Assembly: GCA_023428865.1 (NCBI GenBank)
Contig: JAEYWT010000404.1
Span: 1 to 5,465 of the forward strand
Source: Bacteroidota bacterium
GTDB taxonomy: Bacteria > Bacteroidota > Bacteroidia > Flavobacteriales_F > PHOS-HE28
Direction: 5' to 3'
Length of the DNA stretch: 5,465 nucleotides
Below, one piece after another: positions 1 to 5,465 of the stretch. The notes beneath the pieces are model-generated. The model was not told where the DNA came from. It worked only from the letters and a program-made list of their open reading frames with translations, and did no database searches. The position numbers were made by a program, and so were the translations under genes. How positions within the stretch are numbered: the stretch's first letter is position 1; every line of letters starts with the position of its first letter.

Positions 1-1
1 T

Positions 2-1819
2 CTTCAGCACCGCCTGTTCAAAGGCCTCCACATCGGTCACCAAGGGAGCATCGGCCGATAGCATGTGCCACTCGATATCGAGCAGGGCAGAAGCCAGATA
101 TTCGCTGGTGGCATAACCTTGGTTGAAGGTGTTGGCGCGTTTCATTTTGGCGATGAGTTCCGCAGGCATCGGCTCCCCGATCTTATAGTGCTTGGCGTAA
201 CTGGCCAGTACGGCTGGGTCGGTGGCTAGGGCCTCGTTGATCTGGGAAGGGAACTCCACGAAATCGGTGCTGGTGTTCGTACCGCTGAAAAGGGGATAGG
301 TCTGGCGGCTTAGCATGCCGTGCAGCGCATGGCCGAACTCGTGGAAGAGGGTGGTCACATCATCGAAGCTCAATAGGCAGGGCTGCCCCGGCGCAGGCTT
401 CACGTAGTTGCAGTTCTGGGTGATCACGGGTTGTTGCTGAAGCAAGGTGCTCTGGTCCACGAAAGAGCTCATCCATGCGCCACCGTTCTTGTTGTCGCGG
501 GCGAAGTAGTCGCCGTAGAACAGGCCGATGACGGTGCCGCCGGTATCGATGATGTCGAACACGCGCACATCGGGGTGGTAGACGGGCAGGTCGGTGCGCT
601 CTTTAAAGCTTAGGCCGTAGAGCTTCTCGGCAGCGAAAAGCACACCGTTCACGAGGACGCTATCGAACTCTAGGTAGGGTTTCAAAGCCGCTTCGTCCAG
701 GTCATATTCTGCCTTGCGGACCTGCTCGCTGTAGAAATCCCAGTCCCATGCCTGGATACGGATACCGGTCTTCTGCCGGTCTTCCAGGGCCTGCAGCTTG
801 GCGGCTTCTGCCCGGGCATTCCGTGCTGCGTTCGGAGCCAAGCCAGCCAGCAGCTTAAGCGCCGCTTCGGGGGTCTTCGCCATCTGGTCATCCATCACGT
901 AGCTGGCCCAGTTGGGGAAGCCGAGGAGCTTCGCTTTCTGCGCTCGCAATTGAGCGAGGCGCGCCACAATGGGGCGATTGTCGGTGTCGCCACTGGTGTT
1001 GCGGGTGATGCTCGCCTTGTAAATGCGTTCGCGCAGCCCACGGTCTTTGAGCGAGGCTAGCATGGGTTGACCAGTGGTGTTGATCAGTTCGATGAGCCAC
1101 TTGCCTTCGTGCCCCTTCGCTTTGGCGGCTTCCGCGGCTGCTGCGATGCCCTCGTCGCTCAAGCCATCGAGTTCTACCTTGTTCTCCACCACAATGGACG
1201 AGGCGCTTCGGGCCTTCAGGATGTTGTCTTGGAAGGCGGTGTTGAGGTTGGCCTCCTCCTCGTTCAGCTTCTTCAACTGCTCCTTTCCATCGGCATCCAG
1301 CAGGGCACCGGCGCGCACGAAGCGGGTGTAGTAGCGTTCCACCAAGCGTAGTTGCACGGGATCCAAGCCAGCATTGGAGCGTCCTTCGTAAACCGTCTTC
1401 ACACGTTGGAAAAGCGCATCGTTGAGGGTGATGGCGTCATTGTGGGCAGATAGCTTGGGCATCAAACGAGCCTTCACGGCTTGCAGGCTGTCGTTGGTGG
1501 CGCTGCCAGTAAGGTTGAAGAAGATGCTGGTAGCTCTGGTGAGGTCGCGCCCGGTCTGCTCCATGGCAACGATGGTGTTCTCGAAAGAAGGAGCCTCTGT
1601 CTGCGTAGCAATTGCCTTCACTTCGCTTAGCTGTTCGGCCATGCCCGCCTCTATGGCAGGCTCGTAGTCGGTATCCTTCAGCTTGTCGAAGACGGGTGCC
1701 TGGAAAGGCAGGGTGCTGGCGGTGGCGAGAGGGTTGCTCATGCTGTCTTGCTTGGGTTGACCGGGACCGCAGGCGATCATTGGTAGGGTGAAAAGCAGGT
1801 ACCGGAGGTCGAGGTTCAT
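2..1819 (-). CDS. dcp: Dcp-type M3 family metallopeptidase (peptidyl-dipeptidase), probable lipoprotein, C-terminus cut off by window edge
   Basis: Reading the minus strand from ATG at 1819 gives 606 codons with no stop up to the left edge. Known role of the family: zinc peptidases that remove dipeptides from the C-terminus of oligopeptides. Seen: the zinc site HEFGH at residues 493-497 and a third ligand Glu522 in FVEFPSQ. The spacing of 25 residues from the second His to Glu is what M3 enzymes show. Other family blocks are FDKLKDTDYEPAIEAGM (44-60), EYDLDEAALKPYLEFD (from 371) and FNQGYATSEYLASALLD (565-581), which favour Dcp over oligopeptidase F. Dcp proteins are about 680-720 residues, so roughly 80-110 are missing, including the Tyr/His substrate-binding region. 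The N-terminus MNLDLRYLLFTLPMIAC looks like a lipoprotein signal with Cys17 as the lipid site. The following GPGQPKQD lacks a clear acidic surface-export signal, so a periplasmic location is inferred. The start at 1819 is chosen because it yields this signal; Met27 is the next in-frame option. Confidence 0.93.
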   Translation of the reverse strand, partial: MNLDLRYLLFTLPMIACGPGQPKQDSMSNPLATASTLPFQAPVFDKLKDTDYEPAIEAGMAEQLSEVKAIATQTEAPSFENTIVAMEQTGRDLTRATSIFFNLTGSATNDSLQAVKARLMPKLSAHNDAITLNDALFQRVKTVYEGRSNAGLDPVQLRLVERYYTRFVRAGALLDADGKEQLKKLNEEEANLNTAFQDNILKARSASSIVVENKVELDGLSDEGIAAAAEAAKAKGHEGKWLIELINTTGQPMLASLKDRGLRERIYKASITRNTSGDTDNRPIVARLAQLRAQKAKLLGFPNWASYVMDDQMAKTPEAALKLLAGLAPNAARNARAEAAKLQALEDRQKTGIRIQAWDWDFYSEQVRKAEYDLDEAALKPYLEFDSVLVNGVLFAAEKLYGLSFKERTDLPVYHPDVRVFDIIDTGGTVIGLFYGDYFARDNKNGGAWMSSFVDQSTLLQQQPVITQNCNYVKPAPGQPCLLSFDDVTTLFHEFGHALHGMLSRQTYPLFSGTNTSTDFVEFPSQINEALATDPAVLASYAKHYKIGEPMPAELIAKMKRANTFNQGYATSEYLASALLDIEWHMLSADAPLVTDVEAFEQAVLK

Positions 1820-1936
1820 CGCGTTGGTTTCGGGTTCGCAAAGGTGGTGGGCTGGTAATGCCTCCTTCGGGGGCTCACGAACAGGTTGTCCACGGCCAAT
1901 GGGTGAAAGCACGGAGTACCTTGCGCCACCGAACAG
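1820..1936. promoter_or_regulatory. Divergent intergenic region between the M3 peptidase and nuclease genes
   Basis: This 117-base gap separates two genes that point away from each other, so both promoters should lie here or just inside the flanking genes. Bacteroidota promoters typically carry a -7 element TAnnTTTG with TTG about 19-21 bases upstream. On the minus strand CACCTTTG (1846-1839), 19 bases before the peptidase ATG, matches all but the first position. On the plus strand TACCTTGCG (1917-1925), 11 bases before the nuclease ATG, resembles TAnnTTTG with one T missing. Neither has a well-spaced upstream TTG, so these are weak candidates. No strong Shine-Dalgarno sequence precedes either start, which is common in this phylum. 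Confidence 0.35.
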
Positions 1937-3871
1937 ATGCTACGCGGTCTCCTTTTCCTCGCCTTGCTGCCGTCTTTTTCGCATGCGCAGCCCATTTGTG
2001 CCATACAAGGGACTGGTGAAAGCAGCCCGTACCAGGGGCAGCAAGTCACAACCGAAGGCATCGTAACGGCGGTGTTCCAAGGGAGCGGCACACTCAGTGG
2101 TTACTACATCGAACAACCGGGTTGCGACGCTGATGCGACCAGCAGCAATGGCATCTTCGTTTACGCGCCCAATGCGGGCATCATTGTGACTGGACAGCGT
2201 GTTTCGGTTACCGGAACAGTGGTGGAGTTCAATGGGCTAACGGAACTGACGAACGCCACATACTCGGTACTGGGCAATGGGGTGGTGCCGCCTACGGAGA
2301 TCAATTTACCGATGGTGTCCTTTACCCACTGGGAGCGCTACGAGGGAATGCTATTGCGTTTCCCGGGCCAGCTGATGGTTGTCGACAACAACGGGTGGAC
2401 GCAATACGGAGAGGTCTATCTGGCCCCTGATCGGCCTCGGGTGCCTACGGACCACATCGACCCGAATGATGCTGACCCTTCCGGTTCTACCTACATGGGT
2501 GGCTCGAACGCTGCGGCTGTTGCTGTGGCACAAAGCGCGATCGATCGGAGCTTTGTTCTGCTGGACGATGGTCGCACGACCACATGGCCCAACCCGACTC
2601 CTTGGGCCGATGGCAACGGCACCTTGCGCGCAGGGTCCACGGTCAACGACCTCACCGGCGTGTTGCACTATTCTTACGGATCCTACAAGGTCGAAGCGTC
2701 CATGCCCGTTGTGTTCCAGTATGCTACCCGGCCTTCTGTTCCAGAGGGCGGTGGTACGGTGCGCGCGGCGGCGTTCAATGTGCTCAACTACTTCACGACC
2801 TTGGGCGACTGGGGTGCATCCAATGGCGGAGAGTTGGACAGGCAACGCACCAAGCTGGTGGCCGCGCTTCAGGCGTTGAATGCGGACGTGGTGGCGCTAA
2901 GCGAGGTGGAGAACAGTGATGATGCATGGACCCATCTGCTGGTCGGCCTGAATGCTGCCATGGGTGCTGGTACCTACGCCGCACGCGAAGAGGATGGTGT
3001 TGGCCGGGGCACCCGCATGGTGATCCTATACAAACCGGGAGTACTTACCCCGATCACCCAATTATACTGGCTCAACACGGGCATCTTCCAGCGGCCGCAT
3101 CTTACACAGGGCTTCCGGGTGAATGCCACGGAGGGCCGCTTTCTCTTCAGCACGATGCACCTCCGCAGTAAACTGTGCGACAATGCCACCGGCGCCAACC
3201 AGGACCAAGGTGATGGACAGGGCTGCTACAACGACCTGCGTCGGTCGCAGGTCACCGCACTGATCGAGCATTGGGCGGTCATCCGCAACGCCTCAGGCAT
3301 CGAAGCGCAGTTGATCATGGGAGATCTCAACGCCTACGGAGAGGAAGATCCGCTTGATCGCCTGCGAGCTTCGGGGTTGGCCCATCGAGCGCCATTGGAT
3401 GCATACACGCACGGTTATGCGAGCATGTTCGGCGCACTGGACCATGCCTTTACCACCGTGGCTATGGGTTCTGCGATCACCGGATCGGCGGTATGGCATA
3501 TCAATACCGATGAGCCGTCTACGTTGGATTACCGGGATGCGAACCAATCGCGCTACCAACCGAACGCATTCCGCAGTAGCGACCATGATCCGCTGCTCGT
3601 CGGGTTCGATGGTTCTGGACTGGCCGTGGGCATTGCTGAAGAACGGCAAAAGGAAACGGCATCATTCAGCCTTCAGGGCACGTTGGCCACGTGGTTCCCA
3701 CAGGTAGAAGGAGCTGCGAACGGGGCGATCGAGCTGTTCGACGTACGGGGTATGCTGGTCCGTAGTATCCCCCAGGAGCGAGCACGAACAATAGCTGATC
3801 TGGCCGGGTTGGCGCCCGGCCTGTACACGTGGCGTGGGAAGGGCTATGGCGTAGGCCGCTTCATCCTATAG
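1937..3871 (+). CDS. Secreted ExeM/NucH-like extracellular endonuclease with T9SS C-terminal sorting domain
   Basis: A 644-residue protein predicted to cut extracellular nucleic acid using a metal-dependent endonuclease/exonuclease/phosphatase (EEP) domain. Residues 1-17 (MLRGLLFLALLPSFSHA) form a signal peptide, with likely cleavage before Gln18, which supports the ATG at 1937. Residues about 35-110 (VTTEGIVTAVF, GYYIEQ, NGIFVY, GQRVSVTGTV) resemble the OB-fold region of ExeM/YhcR nucleases, and a second beta-rich part follows to about 262. The EEP domain spans about 275-557: Asn281 in FNVLNYF, Glu323 in LSEVEN, His408 in MHLRSK, Asp463 and Asn465 in GDLNAYG, Asp502 in ALDHAF, and Asp549/His550 in SSDHDP. 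All expected catalytic positions are present. Cys414 and Cys430 bracket the DQGDGQGCYN loop typical of ExeM and may pair. Residues about 584-644 (IELFDVRGMLVRS, LAGLAPGLYTW, GVGRFIL) look like a type A T9SS sorting domain, implying export across the outer membrane. It ends in tandem TAG TAG stops. DNA as substrate is inferred from the family. Confidence 0.92.
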   Translation: MLRGLLFLALLPSFSHAQPICAIQGTGESSPYQGQQVTTEGIVTAVFQGSGTLSGYYIEQPGCDADATSSNGIFVYAPNAGIIVTGQRVSVTGTVVEFNGLTELTNATYSVLGNGVVPPTEINLPMVSFTHWERYEGMLLRFPGQLMVVDNNGWTQYGEVYLAPDRPRVPTDHIDPNDADPSGSTYMGGSNAAAVAVAQSAIDRSFVLLDDGRTTTWPNPTPWADGNGTLRAGSTVNDLTGVLHYSYGSYKVEASMPVVFQYATRPSVPEGGGTVRAAAFNVLNYFTTLGDWGASNGGELDRQRTKLVAALQALNADVVALSEVENSDDAWTHLLVGLNAAMGAGTYAAREEDGVGRGTRMVILYKPGVLTPITQLYWLNTGIFQRPHLTQGFRVNATEGRFLFSTMHLRSKLCDNATGANQDQGDGQGCYNDLRRSQVTALIEHWAVIRNASGIEAQLIMGDLNAYGEEDPLDRLRASGLAHRAPLDAYTHGYASMFGALDHAFTTVAMGSAITGSAVWHINTDEPSTLDYRDANQSRYQPNAFRSSDHDPLLVGFDGSGLAVGIAEERQKETASFSLQGTLATWFPQVEGAANGAIELFDVRGMLVRSIPQERARTIADLAGLAPGLYTWRGKGYGVGRFIL

Positions 3872-3964
3872 TAGTTTTTGGACGCTAGAGCGGGTCTTCC
3901 TAGTTCCACAGGAGCACCAAGAGAGACTGTTGGCCATGGAACAGTTGCTCAGCTTATGTCGATG

Positions 3965-3976
3965 GATCGGCCGATC
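3965..3976. repeat. Perfect 12-bp palindrome, possible operator
   Basis: GATCGGCCGATC is its own reverse complement and is overlapped by a second palindrome, CCGATCGG, at 3971-3978. It lies 7 bases upstream of the promoter-like TATCTTGG and about 90 bases before the ATG at 4066. That position would suit a dimeric regulator, but no such role is shown, and palindromes this short also occur by chance in GC-rich DNA. Confidence 0.4.
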
Positions 3977-3983
3977 GGTTACT

Positions 3984-3991
3984 TATCTTGG
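3984..3991 (+). promoter_or_regulatory. Possible Bacteroidota -7 promoter element upstream of the small secreted protein gene
   Basis: TATCTTGG matches the Bacteroidota -7 consensus TAnnTTTG at five of six fixed positions. It would give a leader of about 70 bases before the ATG at 4066. The nearest upstream TTG (3945-3947) is 36 bases away instead of the usual 19-21, so the match is partial and the call is tentative. Confidence 0.3.
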
Positions 3992-4065
3992 CGGCACGGA
4001 ATTGGTGGTGTGGAACAACCAAAGCACCATTGCCAACGTCAGAACAACATCGAACCCTAACGACC

Positions 4066-4509
4066 ATGCGCACAGCCCTACTTACGATCGTTGCAGCCCT
4101 TTTCGCCAGCACGGCGAGCATCGCACAAACGAAGACCCCGAAGACCCCAACGACCACGCCAGTAGCGACAGCGACCGCAACGGACCCCACCGTTGAGCAA
4201 AAGCGCGCAGTGTCGGGCGATCTGAAGAACAGCTTGGGAACCATCGAGAGCCTGATCAAGCGGGCCTCGGATCTGGCAGGCAGCACTTCTGGCCCGGAAC
4301 AAGAGGGTCATATGGCCACCGCCAATCAACTGAAGACCGTTAAGGTGGGTCTCATGGAACAGCTGGACCTATTGAATCAGGCGAGTCCTGAACAGAGCAA
4401 CGCCGCAGTTGCGAAGGCTCGGGAAGTGTTGGCCAGTAGCACTACGACCATCGATAGCCTGAAGGATAAGTTGATGGAGGCGTCCGGTAAGCCCGTGATG
4501 GACAAGTAG
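4066..4509 (+). CDS. Small secreted alpha-helical protein of unknown function
   Basis: I do not recognise a family. The 147-residue product starts with a classic signal peptide, MRTALLTIVAALFASTASIA, with likely cleavage before Gln21, so the mature protein is periplasmic or secreted. The ATG at 4066 is chosen because it begins this signal; the in-frame TTG at 3988 would bury it behind 26 unrelated residues. Residues 22-42 form a Thr/Pro/Ala-rich low-complexity linker containing a KTPKTP repeat. Residues about 43-142 read as three amphipathic helices (about 44-71, 77-103 and 108-140) separated by SGP/ASP-type turns, suggesting a helical bundle or coiled coil. After the signal peptide there is no Phe, Tyr, Trp or Cys. 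There is no sorting domain or lipobox. The gene appears to be alone, with its own possible promoter upstream and a strong terminator 20 bases after its stop. A structural or chaperone-like envelope role is a guess only. Confidence 0.8.
   Translation: MRTALLTIVAALFASTASIAQTKTPKTPTTTPVATATATDPTVEQKRAVSGDLKNSLGTIESLIKRASDLAGSTSGPEQEGHMATANQLKTVKVGLMEQLDLLNQASPEQSNAAVAKAREVLASSTTTIDSLKDKLMEASGKPVMDK
4131..4148 (+). repeat. Two tandem copies of a 9-bp unit in the signal-proximal linker
   Basis: GAAGACCCC occurs twice head to tail (4131-4139 and 4140-4148) inside the small secreted protein gene. It contributes to the KTPKTP part of the linker. Such in-frame 9-base units can expand or contract by slippage without breaking the frame. 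Confidence 0.6.
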
Positions 4510-4529
4510 GACACACAAGCAAGATCAGG

Positions 4530-4570
4530 AGCGGACCATTGCCAAGTGCGGTGGTCCGCTTTCTTTTTTC
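4530..4570 (+). terminator. Strong rho-independent terminator of the small secreted protein gene
   Basis: A 13-pair stem forms between 4530-4542 (AGCGGACCATTGC) and 4548-4560 (GCGGTGGTCCGCT). It has two T-G wobble pairs, the outer nine pairs are perfect, and the loop is CAAGT. It is followed directly by the T-rich run TTCTTTTTTC. It starts 20 bases after the TAG stop at 4507-4509. Read on the minus strand the hairpin has no downstream T-run, so it is mainly a plus-strand terminator that also shields the converging ybeY unit. Confidence 0.9.
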
Positions 4571-4581
4571 GGGCTGAAGGC

Positions 4582-5016
4582 TCAGCTCCTGGTGAGCCGG
4601 GTAAGGTATTTCTCTTCCATGGTGCGCATGCCCTCGCGCAGTGCCTTGCTCTTGTCCGAATGGCCGAGCAGGTGAAGTAGACCATGGACCATTACGCGAT
4701 GCAGCTCGTGCTGGGCGGATGCACCGAAGGTGGCGGCGTTCTCCTTGATCCGGTCGTAGCTCATAAGTACATCGCCAGCCACACCGTTGTTGCTATCCAC
4801 GGGGAAGGTGATCACATCGGTGAAGTCGTGGTGCTTCAGAAAGGTCTCGTTGTAGTACAGGAGTGCCTTGTCCGTCATGAGCACGAAGTTCACGGCATCG
4901 ATGCGGGTGCCATGATCCTGGGCCACACGTTGTAGCCACTTGCGCAGGCGCGTACGTTCACGGAACGCATCGGGAACGTTCTGAACGATGAACCCGATGG
5001 TACCGGAACTGGCCAT
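4582..5016 (-). CDS. ybeY: Endoribonuclease YbeY (rRNA maturation and ribosome quality control)
   Basis: A 144-residue protein, a normal length for YbeY, the zinc-dependent RNase that takes part in 16S rRNA 3'-end maturation and ribosome quality control in the cytoplasm. Seen: YYNETFLKHHDFTDVITFPV (54-73), the family's TDVxxFP block; GDVLMSYDRIKENA (81-94), matching GDVxIS; and the metal site HGLLHLLGHSD (111-121). His111 and His115 are standard ligands. The third position, normally His in HGxLHLxGYDH, is Asp121, with an extra His at 119. Leu60 stands about where Escherichia coli has conserved Arg59. From memory these variants are usual in Bacteroidota, so an active enzyme is likely. The ATG overlaps the stop of the upstream ATPase gene by one base (TAATG, 5018-5014), indicating translational coupling. 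The gene converges with the small secreted protein gene. Confidence 0.95.
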   Translation of the reverse strand: MASSGTIGFIVQNVPDAFRERTRLRKWLQRVAQDHGTRIDAVNFVLMTDKALLYYNETFLKHHDFTDVITFPVDSNNGVAGDVLMSYDRIKENAATFGASAQHELHRVMVHGLLHLLGHSDKSKALREGMRTMEEKYLTRLTRS

Positions 5017-5453
5017 TATTCTTTTACGGGCTGTAGGCTGAATGCCATGGCCACGGTAGCACCGCTGTCGCTGAACTCGACGTTATCGGCCAAGGCGCGC
5101 ATGAGGAACACCCCGCGGCCGTGCGGCTTTTCGATGTTCTGCGGGTCGGTGGGGTCGGGCAGGTGCTCGAAGTCGAATCCGGGCCCTTGATCCTGCACCA
5201 TGAAGATGATACGATCATCCTTGACCTCGTAGCCGAGGGTAACGGTCTTGGCCGGGTCTAGCGCATTGCCATGGTGAATGGCGTTGTTCACGGCCTCGGT
5301 AAGGGCGATGAGGATGTTGCCATAGAGGCTTTCATGCACGTTGTGCTTCGTGCATGCTTCGTCGATCAGCTTCTCGGCGAGAGCGATGTTCTCTGCCTTG
5401 GCAGGAAAGTCGATCCGTTGGGTGAATTCGAGTTCTTCGATCAAAGCGGCCAT
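5016..5453 (-). CDS. RsbW/SpoIIAB-like ATP-binding protein (anti-sigma-factor-type Ser/Thr kinase)
   Basis: A 145-residue single-domain GHKL ATPase. In the family these are small cytoplasmic kinases that bind a sigma factor or phosphorylate an anti-anti-sigma protein. Seen: N box LTEAVNNAIHHGN (51-63), with Glu53 as candidate catalytic base and Asn57 as Mg ligand; G1 box DQGPGFD (88-94); and G2 box HGRGVFLM (111-118). All key residues are intact, so it should bind ATP and could act as a kinase. The ATG at 5453 is the only ATG near the N-terminus and gives the family's usual length. The frame stays open for the four codons upstream to the window edge, so a slightly longer form cannot be excluded. 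It is first in a coupled pair with ybeY, an order I recall from many Bacteroidota genomes. No partner (STAS protein, PP2C phosphatase or sigma factor) lies in the window, so the target is unknown. Confidence 0.9.
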   Translation of the reverse strand: MAALIEELEFTQRIDFPAKAENIALAEKLIDEACTKHNVHESLYGNILIALTEAVNNAIHHGNALDPAKTVTLGYEVKDDRIIFMVQDQGPGFDFEHLPDPTDPQNIEKPHGRGVFLMRALADNVEFSDSGATVAMAFSLQPVKE

Positions 5454-5465
5454 GGCGTTCAGGGT

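Larger units (their letters stand above)
3872..4065. other. Intergenic region between nuclease and small secreted protein gene
   Basis: This 194-base non-coding stretch follows the tandem TAG stops of the nuclease. A short T-run at 3875-3879 is not preceded by a convincing GC-rich hairpin, so I do not call a terminator for the nuclease and read-through into the next gene is possible. The second half holds a perfect palindrome (3965-3976) and a promoter-like element just after it. The small plus-strand open frames starting here show no family features, and I regard them as chance. Confidence 0.6.

Noticed and set aside
1067..1351. Two overlapping plus-strand open frames of 94 and 85 codons
   Set aside because: They lie wholly antisense to the intact M3 peptidase frame, show no family features, and are expected by chance in GC-rich coding DNA.
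2351..2845. Minus-strand open frame of 164 codons inside the nuclease gene
   Set aside because: It lies opposite the nuclease frame, is rich in Arg and Val as shadow frames are, and has no start context or recognisable domain.
3872..3900. Possible terminator after the nuclease stop (T-run at 3875-3879)
   Set aside because: The T-run is short and no stable hairpin precedes it; the best nearby pairing is only about four bases.
3988..4065. In-frame TTG start that would lengthen the small secreted protein by 26 residues
   Set aside because: The added residues (MAARNWWCGTT...) bear no relation to the protein and would hide a very clear signal peptide that begins at the ATG at 4066.
4573..4586. 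Small hairpin GCTGA/TCAGC at the end of ybeY as a minus-strand terminator
   Set aside because: The stem is only five pairs, it overlaps the stop codon, and the minus-strand bases after it are A-rich, not T-rich.
4684..4935. Plus-strand open frame of 83 codons
   Set aside because: It is antisense to ybeY, whose motifs are clearly recognised on the other strand.
1..5465. CRISPR array, tRNA, rRNA, insertion sequence or phage genes
   Set aside because: I saw no spaced direct repeats, cloverleaf sequences, transposase motifs or terminal inverted repeats, and nearly all of the window is accounted for by five genes.

Overview
The window looks like ordinary chromosomal sequence from a fairly GC-rich member of the Bacteroidota. 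Three things support this. The nuclease at 1937-3871 ends in what reads as a type IX secretion (T9SS) sorting domain. The YbeY protein has the sequence style I associate with that phylum (FLxHxxxTDxITF, and an HGxLHLxGxxD metal site). An RsbW-like ATPase sits directly in front of ybeY. A position within Flavobacteriales or a relative is possible, but I cannot fix it from this sequence.

Layout: (1) 2-1819, minus strand: most of a Dcp-type M3 metallopeptidase, apparently a lipoprotein, whose C-terminus lies beyond the left edge. (2) 1820-1936: a short divergent intergenic region that must hold both start regions. (3) 1937-3871, plus strand: a secreted ExeM/NucH-like endonuclease with signal peptide, OB-like region, EEP nuclease domain and T9SS tail. 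(4) 3872-4065: an intergenic stretch with a perfect 12-bp palindrome and a possible promoter. (5) 4066-4509, plus strand: a small secreted helical protein of unknown function whose mature part has no Phe, Tyr, Trp or Cys. It is followed by a strong intrinsic terminator at 4530-4570. (6) 4582-5453, minus strand: a two-gene unit with a one-base TAATG overlap, in which the RsbW-like ATPase precedes ybeY.

Functionally, the first three coding genes concern the cell envelope and exterior: peptide breakdown by the lipoprotein peptidase, extracellular nucleic acid breakdown by the nuclease, and an unknown exported helical protein. A joint role in nutrient scavenging is possible, but nothing in the sequence ties them into one pathway. 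The right-hand pair is housekeeping or regulatory: ribosomal RNA maturation and quality control by YbeY, plus a GHKL-fold anti-sigma-factor-type kinase with no visible partner here. I found no mobile element, CRISPR array, tRNA or rRNA, and no clear novel multi-gene system. The least explained item is the small protein at 4066-4509.
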